Assembly: GCF_013409985.1 (NCBI RefSeq) | Contig: NZ_JACCBY010000001.1 | Coordinates: 372,001 to 436,000 of the forward strand | Source of the DNA: Sphingomonas melonis | Lineage (GTDB): Bacteria; Pseudomonadota; Alphaproteobacteria; Sphingomonadales; Sphingomonadaceae | DNA: 64,000 bases | Reading direction: 5' to 3' | Part shown: positions 53,610 through 62,910 of the stretch, piece after piece | Numbering within the stretch: position 1 is the stretch's first letter | Layout of the letters: each line of letters begins with the position of its first letter | Notes under the pieces: model-generated | Seen by the model: only the letters and a program-made list of their open reading frames with translations | Databases searched by the model: none | What the model was told of the DNA's origin: nothing | Program-made: the position numbers and the translations under genes

Positions 53610-53675
53610 TTCCGCGATGACGGTATCTTAACGGCTCGCCTCTAGCCGCAGCGAGACGATGAGGAAGCTGCCGCA

Positions 53676-55358
53676 ATGACCGAGATGCCCGGATCGAGCG
53701 TGTTCGCGGGCGCGATGCCCCTGGTTGCCGCGGCGGCGGCGCAGCCGGGCGCGGGGCCGCTCCCGATCGGCTGCGTGGTCGCGGTCGCCGGCGGCGGCAG
53801 CCGCGTGCTGTTCGACCGCAACGCGCTCGAACTGGCGGCGCAGGATGGTGACCCGGTGGTCGCCACCGCCGGCCAGGTCGGCGGCCAGATCAAGATGCGC
53901 GTCGGCGGTGCCTGGCTGATCGCCAACGTCCGCAGCCTGGTGCTGGACGGCGCGGCCAGCGACTGGGTTGCCGCCGACATCGACTTCTTGGGCGAGGGCG
54001 ACGAGGAGCGGCTGACCGGCAGGCTCTATCATTTCCGCCGCGGCGTGACGCGCTATCCCATCCCCGGCTGCGACGTCTTCGCGATCACGACGCGCGACCT
54101 CGAACAGATCTATTCCGCCGCCGACCAGCCGCATATCAAGGTCGGCACCGTCTACCCGACCCGCGACGTCCAAGCCTCGCTCTACGTCGATGCGATGCTC
54201 GGCAAGCATTTCGCCCTGGTCGGCTCGACCGGCACCGGCAAGTCGACCGCGGCGGCGCTGATCCTCCACCGCATCTGCGCGCTGGCGCCGCAGGGCCATG
54301 TCGTGATGATCGATCCGCACGGCGAATATGCCGCGGCGTTCCGCGGCAACGGCGCGATCTACGACGTCAACAATCTCGCCATGCCCTATTGGCTGATGAA
54401 CCTCGAGGAGCATTGCGAGGTCTTCGTCACCGCGAGCGCAGCCGATCGCCAGACCGACAGCGACATCCTCGCCAAATGCCTGCTGATGGCGCGCGCCAAG
54501 AACCGGCTGGGGCAGGAGATCGCCAAGCTGACCGTCGACGCGCCGATCCCCTATCTGCTCAGCGACCTCACCGGCATCATCAACGCCGAAATGGGCAAGA
54601 TGGACCGCGCCGGCGATACCTCGCCCTATCTGCGGCTCAAGGCGAAGATCGACGAGATCAAGGCCGATCCGCGCTACAGCTTCATGTTCTCGGGCATGCT
54701 GGTCGCGGACACGATGGCGGATTTCCTCGCGCGCATCTTCCGCATGCCGGGCGACGGCAAGCCGATCTCGATCATCGACGTGTCGGGCGTGCCATCGGAG
54801 ATCACGTCGGTGGTCGTCGCGGTGCTGAGCCGGATGACGTTCGACTTCGCGATCTGGTCGCGCAACGAGCCGCAGCGGCCGATCCTGCTCGTCTGCGAGG
54901 AGGCGCACCGCTACATCCCGAGCAGCGCGCGCGACGAGGCGCGCAACGCCTCGGTCGGGCGCATCCTCGGCCGGATCGCCAAGGAAGGGCGCAAATATGG
55001 CGTCAGCCTGGGGCTGATCACGCAGCGGCCGTCCGATCTCGAGGAGGGCGTGCTGTCGCAATGCGGCACGATCATCGCGATGCGGCTCAACAACGAGCGC
55101 GACCAGGCGTTCGTCCGCGCGGCGATGCCGGAGGGCGCGCGCGGTTTCCTCGATGCGATCCCCGCGCTGCGCAACCGCGAATGCGTCATCTGCGGCGAGG
55201 GCGTCGCGGTGCCGATCCGGGTGAGCTTCGATACGCTCGACGACGGCAAGCGGCCGGCCTCGGGCGATCCGATCTTCTCGGCGCTGTGGCGCGATGCCGG
55301 CGGCGAGGAATCGATCATCCAGCGCACCATCCTGCGCTGGCGCGCGCAGGGGCGGTAA
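53676..55358 (+). CDS. HerA-like (DUF87) ATPase
   Basis: A 560-residue P-loop ATPase of the HerA/FtsK superfamily. Walker A is GSTGTGKSTAAALI near residue 183, Walker B ILLVCEEAHRYIP near 406 with the E-A-H feature, and a distal arginine-containing segment RIAKEGRKYGVSLGLITQRP near 433. The N-terminal about 150 residues form a HAS-barrel-like domain. HerA in archaea acts with NurA in DNA end processing; bacterial DUF87 ATPases occur alone or in defence and pilus systems. No NurA or SIR2 gene is adjacent here. Start ATG at 53676. Confidence 0.86.
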   Translation: MTEMPGSSVFAGAMPLVAAAAAQPGAGPLPIGCVVAVAGGGSRVLFDRNALELAAQDGDPVVATAGQVGGQIKMRVGGAWLIANVRSLVLDGAASDWVAADIDFLGEGDEERLTGRLYHFRRGVTRYPIPGCDVFAITTRDLEQIYSAADQPHIKVGTVYPTRDVQASLYVDAMLGKHFALVGSTGTGKSTAAALILHRICALAPQGHVVMIDPHGEYAAAFRGNGAIYDVNNLAMPYWLMNLEEHCEVFVTASAADRQTDSDILAKCLLMARAKNRLGQEIAKLTVDAPIPYLLSDLTGIINAEMGKMDRAGDTSPYLRLKAKIDEIKADPRYSFMFSGMLVADTMADFLARIFRMPGDGKPISIIDVSGVPSEITSVVVAVLSRMTFDFAIWSRNEPQRPILLVCEEAHRYIPSSARDEARNASVGRILGRIAKEGRKYGVSLGLITQRPSDLEEGVLSQCGTIIAMRLNNERDQAFVRAAMPEGARGFLDAIPALRNRECVICGEGVAVPIRVSFDTLDDGKRPASGDPIFSALWRDAGGEESIIQRTILRWRAQGR

Positions 55359-55391
55359 CCGCGCCTTCCTCCCCCTGGCGGGGGGAGGCAT

Positions 55392-56855
55392 TCAGCTGTG
55401 TCCGGGCTTTACCGCCAGCAGCGCCGCGACGCGCGCCTTGAAGCGGCGCAGGTCCTCGCCCGACAGCGCCTGCACGCTGGCGAAGGAGATCGAGCGCGGG
55501 TTGATCGTCTGGCCGTTGCGCCAAACCTCCCAATGGAGGTGCGGGCCGGTCGACATGCCGGTCGAGCCGACATAGCCGATCACCTGTCCCTGCCGGACGT
55601 GCTGGCCGCGCGCCACCGCGATGCGGCTCATATGGCCGTAGCCGCTCGCCAGCCCGCCGCCATGGACGAGCTTGACGAAATTGCCATAACCGCCCGACCG
55701 GCCGGCGCCCTGCACGACTCCGTCGAGCGCGGCGAAGATCGGCGCCCCATAGGGCGCGCCGATATCGAGCCCCTTGTGCATCTTGAGATAACCGAGCAGC
55801 GGATGCATGCGATAGCCGAACGACGAGGTGATCCGCCCCGCCACCGGCATGCCCATGAACCCGCGACGCTCGCTCTGGCCGTGGGCATCGAACCAGGCCG
55901 GCTTGCCGCCGTCGTCCCAGCGTACGAGCTGCACGGTGCGGCGGCCCTGGTCGATCCCGGCGTAGAGCAGATCGCCGAGCCGGACCTCGCCGGTGGCGGC
56001 CCGCTGCTGCTCCACGATCAGGTCGAAGCCGTCGGCGGCGGTGATGTCGCGGCCGATCGACAGGCGGGTGGCGAGCGCCTTGATATAGCTTTCGACGACG
56101 CGCGCCGGGGCGCCGGCGGCGCGCGCCGAGCGGTAGAGGCTGGAGCCGACGAGGCCCTGGATGCGCAAGGGCGTGCTGTCGACCGCGATCGGTTTGCGCG
56201 TCATGACGAGGCCGCCGGCGCTGCGGTCGAGGCTGAGCGCGAGGTCGAAGCGCGCGCGCAACGCCAGCTTGTCGAGCGGGCGCGCCACTGTCTTGGCTGG
56301 GCGGCGGCCGAGCGTCAGCGCGATCCGCGTACCCGGCTGGATGTCGCCGAGCGTCACCGCCTGCGCGACGAGCCCGGCGGCGGCGCGCGCATCGCCGCGG
56401 CCGACGCCGGCGCGCATCAGCACATGGTCGAAGTCGTCGCCCTCGCCGAGCGTCGCGTTGAGTTCGACGACCGGCCGTTCCGGTGCCTCGGCGAGCGGTG
56501 CGACGAGGTCGTTCGCCGCCATCCGCCGCCCGGTGTCGCCGCCCCAGGCGAGCGGCGCGATCGCCTGCGCGCGATTCTCCTCGAACGCCGCGCCGTCGAG
56601 CGGTGCGGGGGTGGCGCCGGTCAGCGGCGGGATACCGGGCGCGAGCGCCCAGACCGCGCCGATCAGCGTGCCGAAGGTGGCGAGCCCGCGCCACCAGTCG
56701 CGGCTGCCGATCCGCACGCCGAGATCGGGTGCCCAGTCGAGCGCGCGCAGCTGCTCCATCCGCCCGCGCTGGCGCGGCACGGCCAAGGCGCGCCCGAACG
56801 GTCGTGCGGCGGTGCCGCCGGCGAGATCGAAACCCTGATCGGTGCGCAGGAACAC
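55392..56855 (-). CDS. M23 family peptidoglycan metallopeptidase
   Basis: A 487-residue murein hydrolase of the LytM/M23 type. An N-terminal basic cytoplasmic part leads to a membrane helix at about residues 59-76 (LATFGTLIGAVWALAPG), followed by an OapA/LysM-like region and the catalytic domain from about 345 (GRITSSFGYRMHPLLG). Zinc ligands are His-x3-Asp in MHKGLDIG near 361 and HxH in HLHWE near 437, so it is expected to be active. Start GTG at 56855. The gene is convergent with the HerA-like gene. Confidence 0.9.
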   Translation of the reverse strand: MFLRTDQGFDLAGGTAARPFGRALAVPRQRGRMEQLRALDWAPDLGVRIGSRDWWRGLATFGTLIGAVWALAPGIPPLTGATPAPLDGAAFEENRAQAIAPLAWGGDTGRRMAANDLVAPLAEAPERPVVELNATLGEGDDFDHVLMRAGVGRGDARAAAGLVAQAVTLGDIQPGTRIALTLGRRPAKTVARPLDKLALRARFDLALSLDRSAGGLVMTRKPIAVDSTPLRIQGLVGSSLYRSARAAGAPARVVESYIKALATRLSIGRDITAADGFDLIVEQQRAATGEVRLGDLLYAGIDQGRRTVQLVRWDDGGKPAWFDAHGQSERRGFMGMPVAGRITSSFGYRMHPLLGYLKMHKGLDIGAPYGAPIFAALDGVVQGAGRSGGYGNFVKLVHGGGLASGYGHMSRIAVARGQHVRQGQVIGYVGSTGMSTGPHLHWEVWRNGQTINPRSISFASVQALSGEDLRRFKARVAALLAVKPGHS

Positions 56856-57190
56856 GCGGGAAAGCGCCTCATCGTGGAGCGTGGACGGTTGCCGATCACC
56901 CGGCGCCGTGTGGCCGCACTGTGGGGGGCAAAGTCTAAAGTCAAATTAACCGGGGCCCCGGGTGCGGTGGACGGGTTTGCCGCTGCGGTGGTTCGGCGCG
57001 CTACCCGATCCACGGCTTCGTCCCGGACTCGGTCCGGGGTCCGCCGGGCGGCTGGGGGAAGCGCTTGATGCGCAAGCTGCTTTCCTCGCCGCGGAGCAGA
57101 ACCCCGGAACGAGTCCGGGGTGACAGGGGATTTGAGGGAAGGCTTCGCCCCGCTTGCTTTGCCTCATTGCACGATCGCCCGCGACACCCG
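56856..57190. other. Gene-free stretch with a family A repeat before the SUV3-like helicase
   Basis: No gene is seen. The centre is a family A element (57018-57126). The first 160 bases hold the promoter region of the M23 gene on the minus strand, with an AT-richer AAAGTCTAAAGTCAAATTAA patch at 56935-56950 that could be a promoter element. Confidence 0.55.
57018..57126. repeat. Family A inverted-repeat element, diverged
   Basis: Arms TCGTCCCGGACTCGGTCCGG and inverse CGGAACGAGTCCGGGGTGAC enclose CTTTCCTCGCCGCGGAGC. The divergence from the other copies is larger (CCCGGACTCGG in place of CCCCGGACTTG). The open frame of the next gene runs back through it, giving a false N-terminal extension. Confidence 0.85.
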
Positions 57191-59686
57191 ATGTTGCGGC
57201 GTATGAAAGCGGCGGTCACCGCGGTCCTCGGGCCGACCAACACGGGCAAGACCCATCTCGCCGTCGAGCGGATGTGCGCGCATTCGAGCGGGATCATGGG
57301 CTTTCCGCTCCGCCTGCTGGCGCGCGAGGTCTATGACCGCGTCGTCAAGCTGAAGGGCGCGGACAGCGTCGCGCTCGTCACCGGCGAAGAGAAGATCGTG
57401 CCGCCCAATGCACGCTGGCATCTGTGCACGGTCGAATCGATGCCCGAACATGACGCCGCCTTCGTCGCGCTCGACGAGGCGCAACTCGGCACCGATGCCG
57501 AGCGCGGCCATGTCTTCACCGACCGGCTGTTGCGCCGGCGCGGGCGCGAGGAGACGATGATCCTCGGCTCCGAGGCGCTGCGGCCGATGGTGCGCGCGCT
57601 GGTGCCCGATGCCGAGATCATCGTCCGGCCGCGCTTCTCCAAGCTGACCTATGCGGGGGCCAAGAAGATCAGCCGGCTGCCCAAACGCTCGGCGATCGTC
57701 GCATTCAGCGCCGAGGAGGTCTATGCCGTCGCCGAGATGCTGCGGCGGGTGCGCGGCGGCGCGGCGGTGGTGATGGGCGCGCTGTCCCCGCGCACCCGCA
57801 ATGCACAGGTGGCGATGTTCCAGGCGGGCGAGGTCGATTATCTCGTCGCCACCGATGCGATCGGCATGGGGCTCAACATGGACGTCGCGCATGTCGCCTT
57901 CGCGGGCTTGAGCAAGTTCGACGGGCGCCGCAGCCGCCGGCTGACGGTGGCGGAGATGGCGCAGATCGCCGGCCGCGCCGGCCGCCACCAGCGCGACGGC
58001 ACCTTCGGCGGCGTCACCGAGGAGGGGCCGGGCGCGTTCCTGCCCGAGGAGGTGTTCGCGATCGAGGAGCACCGCTTCCCGCGCATCGAACAGCTCTATT
58101 GGCGCAACGGCGAGCCCGATTACGCCAGCGTCGACGCGCTGATCGCCAGCCTTGAGCGGCGCCCGGAACCCGGCGTGCTGCTCGCCGCGCCGCAATCGAC
58201 CGACCTCGCCGTGCTCAAGCGGCTCGCCGACGAGCCATGGGTGCGCGAGCGTGCGCGGCATCCGGCGATGGTCAAGCGGCTGTGGGCGGCGTGCGGCCTG
58301 CCCGATTTCCGCAAGCTCGGGCTCGATCCGCATACCCGCTTCGTCAGCCGCATCTTCGGCTATCTCAGCGAGGGGCGCGGCGTCGTGCCCAACCAATGGT
58401 TCGCGGACGAGGTGACGCGGCTCGACACGATCGCCGGCGATGTCGAGACGATCGCCGGACGGATCGCCGCGATCCGCAGCTGGGCCTATATCGCGCAGCG
58501 GCCCGATTGGCTCGCCGACCCCGCCGCCGGCGCCGAGCGCACCAAGATGATCGAGGAGCGATTGTCCGACGGCCTCCACGCCAGCCTGACCCAGCGCTTC
58601 GTCGACAAGCGCACCACCGCGCTGATCCGCCAGATCGGCGCCGACGCCTCGCTGCTGCCGGTGGTGATCGGACCGGAGGGCGAGGTGCTGGTCGAGGATC
58701 ATCCGATCGGGCGGCTCGACGGCTTCCGCTTCACCGTCGATCCCGCGGCGCGCGCGACCGACCGACGGCTGCTGCTCGCCGCGGCAGAGAAGCATCTCAG
58801 CGGCGAACGGCGTCGGCGCGGCGAGGCGCTGGTCGCGGCGGAGGATGCCGCCTTCACGCTGGTCGAAGAGGCGATCGTCTGGAACGGCCATGTCGTCGCG
58901 CGGCTGACGCCGGGGCCGTCGCTCGCCCGGCCGCAGCTCAAGCTCGACCGCGACCTCGACTGTCTCGCCAAGCCGCAGCGCGAGGCGGTGGCGGCGCGGG
59001 TCGCCACGTGGTTCGCGGCGATGCTCGGTCGGCATCTGCCCGCGCTGGTCGCTCTCGCCGATGCGGCGCGCGATCCGCAGGCGACGCCGGCGCTGCGCGT
59101 CGTCGCGGGCGAGCTGGAGGCGGCGGGCGGGCTGGTGCCGCGACTGGCGCTGCACGAGCCGCTCGACGCGCTCGGGCAGGACGAGCGCAAGCGGTTGCGC
59201 CGGATCGGCATCACCATCGGCGCGCTCGACCTGTTCGACGCGCGGCTGCTCAAGCCCGGTGCGGCGCGCTGGCGGCAGGCGCTGCTCGGCGTGCGCGGCA
59301 AGGTCGGCGTGCTGCCGCGCGAGGGTGCGACGGTGTTGCCGCGCGGCGTGCCGGGGGCGCAGCTCGCCACCGGCTTCCGTCCGCTCGCCGCACAGGCGGT
59401 GCGCGTCGATCTGGTCGAGCGGATCGCGCGCGCCGCGCATGACGCGCGACAGGGGCGCAAGCCGTTCGCGCCCGATCCGGCGCTCGCCACCTCGATGGGG
59501 ATCACGGCGCCGACGCTGGAGCGGCTGATGACCGAACTCGGCTTCCGCACCGTACGCGGCGAGGGGGAGGGCGAGGCCCCGGCCTGGGTGTGGCGCGGCC
59601 GCCGGCCGCCGCAGCGCGCCGAGCGGCCGGTAGCGTCGCCGACCGGCGCCTTCGCCGCACTGGCGGCATGGAGCGGCCATGGCTGA
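57191..59686 (+). CDS. SUV3-like RNA/DNA helicase
   Basis: An 831-residue superfamily 2 helicase related to mitochondrial SUV3. Walker A is GPTNTGKTHLA near residue 13, DEAQ in LDEAQLGTDAE near 95, and VATDAIGMGLNMDV near 219, then QIAGRAGRHQRDG near 257. The long C-terminal half is typical of the alphaproteobacterial homologues, which lie next to an S4 protein and fdxA. ATG at 57191; the alternative ATG at 57203 fits the domain equally well. The open frame extends to 57065 only through repeat DNA. Proposed roles include RNA turnover, but none is shown here. Confidence 0.9.
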   Translation: MLRRMKAAVTAVLGPTNTGKTHLAVERMCAHSSGIMGFPLRLLAREVYDRVVKLKGADSVALVTGEEKIVPPNARWHLCTVESMPEHDAAFVALDEAQLGTDAERGHVFTDRLLRRRGREETMILGSEALRPMVRALVPDAEIIVRPRFSKLTYAGAKKISRLPKRSAIVAFSAEEVYAVAEMLRRVRGGAAVVMGALSPRTRNAQVAMFQAGEVDYLVATDAIGMGLNMDVAHVAFAGLSKFDGRRSRRLTVAEMAQIAGRAGRHQRDGTFGGVTEEGPGAFLPEEVFAIEEHRFPRIEQLYWRNGEPDYASVDALIASLERRPEPGVLLAAPQSTDLAVLKRLADEPWVRERARHPAMVKRLWAACGLPDFRKLGLDPHTRFVSRIFGYLSEGRGVVPNQWFADEVTRLDTIAGDVETIAGRIAAIRSWAYIAQRPDWLADPAAGAERTKMIEERLSDGLHASLTQRFVDKRTTALIRQIGADASLLPVVIGPEGEVLVEDHPIGRLDGFRFTVDPAARATDRRLLLAAAEKHLSGERRRRGEALVAAEDAAFTLVEEAIVWNGHVVARLTPGPSLARPQLKLDRDLDCLAKPQREAVAARVATWFAAMLGRHLPALVALADAARDPQATPALRVVAGELEAAGGLVPRLALHEPLDALGQDERKRLRRIGITIGALDLFDARLLKPGAARWRQALLGVRGKVGVLPREGATVLPRGVPGAQLATGFRPLAAQAVRVDLVERIARAAHDARQGRKPFAPDPALATSMGITAPTLERLMTELGFRTVRGEGEGEAPAWVWRGRRPPQRAERPVASPTGAFAALAAWSGHG

Positions 59687-59969
59687 CAGCATGCGGATCG
59701 ATATGTTCCTGTGGTTCGTCCGGCTCGCCAAGACGCGCAGCCTCGCCCAGGACCTCGCGTGCGATGGCCGGTTGCGCATCGACGGGCGGCGGATCGAGCG
59801 CAGCGCGGCGCCGGTGCGCGTCGGCAATATCCTCACCTTCGCGCTCCACGATCGGGTCCGCGTCTTGCGCGTCGAGGCGCTGCCGACGCGGCGCGGACCG
59901 GCACCCGAGGCGCAGGGCTGTTACCAGGAGCTCGTTGCAAACGTGTCGCAACCGAACGGCTTCGATTGA
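59679..59969 (+). CDS. S4 domain RNA-binding protein (Hsp15-like)
   Basis: A 96-residue protein that contains an S4 domain: MRIDMFLWFVRLAKTRSLAQDLACDGRLRIDG at residues 5-36, followed by VRVGNILTFALHDRVRVLRVEALP. This is the Hsp15/YrfH group, where the E. coli protein rescues 50S subunits carrying nascent chains. The ATG at 59679 overlaps the end of the helicase gene by eight bases. The tail of about 30 residues is not conserved. Confidence 0.88.
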   Translation: MADSMRIDMFLWFVRLAKTRSLAQDLACDGRLRIDGRRIERSAAPVRVGNILTFALHDRVRVLRVEALPTRRGPAPEAQGCYQELVANVSQPNGFD

Positions 59970-60051
59970 CGCGGGGGGGAACGCGGCATAGCAGCCTCGC
60001 GTTCATACCCGGCTTTTCCCGAGCCGACGCATAAGGCCGCAAGGAACCAGA

Positions 60052-60393
60052 ATGACCTACGTCGTCACCGATGCCTGCATCCGCTGCAAGTATATGGACT
60101 GCGTCGAGGTGTGTCCGGTCGACTGCTTCTACGAAGGCGAGAACATGCTCGTCATCAATCCGAGCGAATGTATCGACTGCGGCGTGTGCGAGCCTGAATG
60201 CCCGGCCGAGGCGATCCTGCCCGATACCGAAAGCGGGCTGGAGCAATGGCTAGAGCTCAACACGACCTTCTCGGCGCAATGGCCCAACGTCACGCGCAAG
60301 CTCGACCAGACGCCGCCCGATGCGGATGCGATGAAGGGCGTCGAGAACAAATATGAGAAGTTCTTCTCGCCGGAGCCGGGCGCAGGCGACTGA
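60052..60393 (+). CDS. fdxA: 7Fe ferredoxin FdxA
   Basis: A 113-residue di-cluster ferredoxin. The first cluster signature [17 protein letters not shown] starts at residue 9, and the second, [12 protein letters not shown], near residue 40; together with the conserved C-terminal tail this matches the FdxA-type 3Fe-4S/4Fe-4S ferredoxin. It serves as an electron carrier. Start ATG at 60052 after AAGGAACCAG. Located between the S4 protein and carD, the common alphaproteobacterial order. Confidence 0.95.
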   Translation: MTYVVTDACIRCKYMDCVEVCPVDCFYEGENMLVINPSECIDCGVCEPECPAEAILPDTESGLEQWLELNTTFSAQWPNVTRKLDQTPPDADAMKGVENKYEKFFSPEPGAGD

Positions 60394-60660
60394 GCCTTCG
60401 CGCTAAGCGTCGGAAACGCGCGGATCGGTACGGCCAACCGCGCCGGCCGGCCCGAATCGGGTGCGATCCTTGCCGGTAAGTCAGCCCAACTGGCTTATCC
60501 ACGCTGGTAATTTTGTTGCGACTGTGTTAAAAGTGTCCATGACGGGCATGATGAGTCCTGTCCGTCAGGAGACACTCGTACCAACCATCCTCGCCGTCCG
60601 GACCGCGGATACCCGCCCCGGACGACCCTCGCGACGGATGCGATCCAGAAAGGCCCGTTC

Positions 60661-61194
60661 ATGGCTGCCAAGGCATTGTCCTTCGATGTCGGTGATTACG
60701 TTGTTTATCCGAAGCATGGCGTCGGCCGTGTGATCGAGCTGCAGAAGCAGGAGATCGCTGGTTGCAGCCTGGAGCTGTACGTGCTGCGCTTCGAGAAGGA
60801 GCGGATGACGCTCCGCGTCCCCACCAACAAGGCCGAATCGGTCGGTATGCGCAAGCTCTCGTCGGACAAGACGATGCGCGAGGCGATGGAAACGCTCAAG
60901 GGCAAACCCAAGGTGAAGCGCACCATGTGGTCGCGCCGCGCGCAGGAATATGAGGCGAAGATCAACTCGGGCGACCTTGCGTCGATCGCCGAAGTGGTCC
61001 GCGACCTGTTCCGCGCCGACGATCAGCCCGAACAGAGCTATTCCGAGCGGCAGATCTTCGAAGCGGCGTGCAGCCGCCTCGCCCGCGAACTCGCCGCGAT
61101 GGAAGAGGTCGACGAGCCCAAGGCGCAGGAGAAGATCCTCGACATCCTCCGCGCCGCTGCGGCGATCTACAACAAGGAGAAGGTGCCGGCGTAA
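60661..61194 (+). CDS. carD: CarD family transcriptional regulator
   Basis: A 177-residue RNA polymerase-binding regulator (CarD/CdnL). The N-terminal RNAP-interacting domain is FDVGDYVVYPKHGVGRVIEL at residues 8-27, through ELYVLRFEKERMTLRVPTNK; the C-terminal helical DNA-binding domain follows (WSRRAQEYEAKINSGD near 95, then YSERQIFEAACSRLARELA near 128). In Caulobacter and mycobacteria CdnL/CarD stabilises open complexes at rRNA and other promoters. The ATG at 60661 sits after AGAAAGGCCC; the 267-bp upstream region is long and could contain a leader. Confidence 0.94.
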   Translation: MAAKALSFDVGDYVVYPKHGVGRVIELQKQEIAGCSLELYVLRFEKERMTLRVPTNKAESVGMRKLSSDKTMREAMETLKGKPKVKRTMWSRRAQEYEAKINSGDLASIAEVVRDLFRADDQPEQSYSERQIFEAACSRLARELAAMEEVDEPKAQEKILDILRAAAAIYNKEKVPA

Positions 61195-61218
61195 GCCGCG
61201 CCCCTTCGGCGATCCAAG

Positions 61219-61250
61219 AGGGCGGTCCCGCGGGGCCGCCCTTTTTCTTT
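61219..61250 (+). terminator. Rho-independent terminator after carD
   Basis: The stem GGGCGG / CCGCCC with a GC-rich centre (TCCCGCGGGG) at 61220-61241 is followed by TTTTTCTTT. It lies 25 bp after the carD stop. Confidence 0.85.
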
Positions 61251-61328
61251 GGCGTTGCCGGGCCACGTCACCCATCTTGCCCGCCGGCGCGGTGAGGACG
61301 GCAAGGGGGCTTGCGCTTGCCTCATCCC

Positions 61329-61350
61329 GTGTATTAATCATGCAATACAC
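61329..61350. promoter_or_regulatory. Candidate operator upstream of the GIN-domain gene pair
   Basis: GTGTATT and AATACAC form a perfect inverted repeat with eight bases between them, 15 bases before the start codon of the first gene. Repressors of the GntR/YtrA type recognise GTGTA...TACAC palindromes, so this may be such an operator; the link is inferred from motif likeness only. Confidence 0.5.
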
Positions 61351-61365
61351 ACGGAGGGATCACCG

Positions 61366-62085
61366 ATGTACGCTATCGCGATTGTCCTGCTCGGCGCGGC
61401 GCTCGCCGGCTGCTCGATCGGACAGGACGACGGGCCCGGCGTCGCGCCGAGCGGCAGCGGCCCGACGCGCAGCTTTGCGGTCGACGGCTTCACCAGGATC
61501 GATCTGACCGGCAGCGACAGGGTGGAGGTGCACGCCGGCAAGGCGTTCTCGGTCCGCGCCGAAGGAAAGCCGGAGGATCTCGACACCCTGCGCATCGCCC
61601 GGAACGACGACACGCTGGCGATCGGCCGCAAGCGGTCGTTCCGCTGGGGCCATAACAGCGAGGTCACCGTCTATGTGACGCTGCCGCGCTTTGCCGAGGC
61701 GCGCATCACCGGCTCTGGGACGATGGCGGTCGATCGCGTCGTCGGCGACAGCTTCACGGCGGATGTGAAGGGATCGGGCGATCTCAACATCGCCACGCTC
61801 ACCGTCGACCGTGCCGATCTGTCGATCGCGGGGACGGGCGACATCCGCGCGGGCGGTGCGGTCAAGGTCCTGGCGGTCCGCATCGCCGGCACCGGTGACC
61901 TCGACGCCGCGGGGCTGCGCGCCGCGCACGCCGATGTTTCGGTCGCCGGCACCGGGGACGTCCGCGCGGCTGTCACGGGCACCGCGAAGGTGTCGCTGAC
62001 CGGAACCGGCGATGTCGATCTCGGCGCGGCGGCGCGCTGTACGGTGGCGAACACCGGCACCGGCTCGGTCCGGTGCGGGCGCTAG
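61366..62085 (+). CDS. GIN domain (DUF2807) lipoprotein
   Basis: A 239-residue exported protein. The lipobox ALAGC gives Cys16 as the likely lipidated residue. The head GIN domain (DUF2807) forms a right-handed beta helix: TRSFAVDGFTRIDLTGSDRVEVHAG near residue 35, then repeating GSGDL/GTGDI turns (for example VKGSGDLNIATL and IAGTGDIRAGG) that continue to the C-terminus. Function unknown; family members are common surface proteins. The ATG at 61366 is preceded by CGGAGGGATCACC. Followed by a second gene of the same family after 96 bp. Confidence 0.87.
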   Translation: MYAIAIVLLGAALAGCSIGQDDGPGVAPSGSGPTRSFAVDGFTRIDLTGSDRVEVHAGKAFSVRAEGKPEDLDTLRIARNDDTLAIGRKRSFRWGHNSEVTVYVTLPRFAEARITGSGTMAVDRVVGDSFTADVKGSGDLNIATLTVDRADLSIAGTGDIRAGGAVKVLAVRIAGTGDLDAAGLRAAHADVSVAGTGDVRAAVTGTAKVSLTGTGDVDLGAAARCTVANTGTGSVRCGR

Positions 62086-62181
62086 GATCGACCTGGGGGC
62101 TTGTTGCCGGACGGAGAAGGAGTCGCGCGGCGCAGCGCTAAACCCTTGCTGCGGCAGGGAAGGGGTGCGACGTTCGCGGTC

Positions 62182-62877
62182 ATGATCCGTCTGGCCGCGC
62201 TGCTTCTGCTTCTCCCTTCCGCAGCGATGGCGGAGGAACGCCGCGTCGCGCTCGGCAGCTTCGAGCGGGTGCGGATCAACGGCGCGTTCGAGGTGACGAT
62301 CACCACCGGCTCGCCCGGCGCGACGGTGATCGGTGATCGCACCGTGATCGGCGACATCGACCTGCACACCGACGGCACGACGCTGATCGTGCGGCAGAGC
62401 AATGCCGGACGCTGGGGCGAACGGCGGCAGGGCGCGGCGACCGCGCCTGTGCGCATCCTGCTCGTCACGCCGCGGCTTTCCGGCATCATGATGGTCGGCG
62501 GCAGCACGATATCCGTGGCGCGGCTGGTCGGCACGCGCGTCGACCTGTCCGCCGCCGGCCCCGGCGCGATCCAGGTCGCCGCGGTGCAGGCCGACCAGCT
62601 CACCGCGCAACTCGCCGGCGACGGCAAGATCGGCCTGGCCGGTCGCGCGACGACGGCACGGTTGACCGCAAGCGGCGCGGGGATGATCGACGCCGCCGGG
62701 CTGGAGGCAGGCGATCTCAACGTGCATCTCGACGGCCCCGGCGCGGTGACCGCGCGGGCGCGCTATACCGCCTTGGTGGCGAGCAACGGACTGGGACGCG
62801 TGACGGTTTCCGGGCGTCCGAAATGCCGCGTCATCGCCGCGGCCGGTGCGCCGGTGACCTGCGGTACGGCGGAGTAG
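62182..62877 (+). CDS. GIN domain (DUF2807) secreted protein, second copy
   Basis: A 231-residue exported protein. Signal peptide MIRLAALLLLLPSAAMAEE, with no lipobox. The body has the same fold as the previous gene (LGSFERVRINGAFEVTITTG near residue 25, then repeats such as LAGDGKIGLAGR and ASGAGMIDAAGLEAGDL), but its repeats are more diverged, and it ends in a Cys-containing segment (KCRVIAAAGAPVTCGTAE) where two cysteines may form a disulfide. The ATG at 62182 is used; an upstream extension to 62101 is not signal-like. It is likely co-transcribed with the first copy. Confidence 0.86.
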   Translation: MIRLAALLLLLPSAAMAEERRVALGSFERVRINGAFEVTITTGSPGATVIGDRTVIGDIDLHTDGTTLIVRQSNAGRWGERRQGAATAPVRILLVTPRLSGIMMVGGSTISVARLVGTRVDLSAAGPGAIQVAAVQADQLTAQLAGDGKIGLAGRATTARLTASGAGMIDAAGLEAGDLNVHLDGPGAVTARARYTALVASNGLGRVTVSGRPKCRVIAAAGAPVTCGTAE

Positions 62878-62910
62878 CGCGCCTCCGCCCCCAGCGGACC
62901 GGCGCGTCGT

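Noticed and set aside
57065..57190. N-terminal extension of the SUV3-like helicase
   Set aside because: It translates a family A repeat; the helicase domain starts right after the ATG at 57191.
57164..59836. Open frame of about 890 codons antisense to the SUV3-like helicase
   Set aside because: Same codon-bias artefact; the sense strand has clear helicase motifs.
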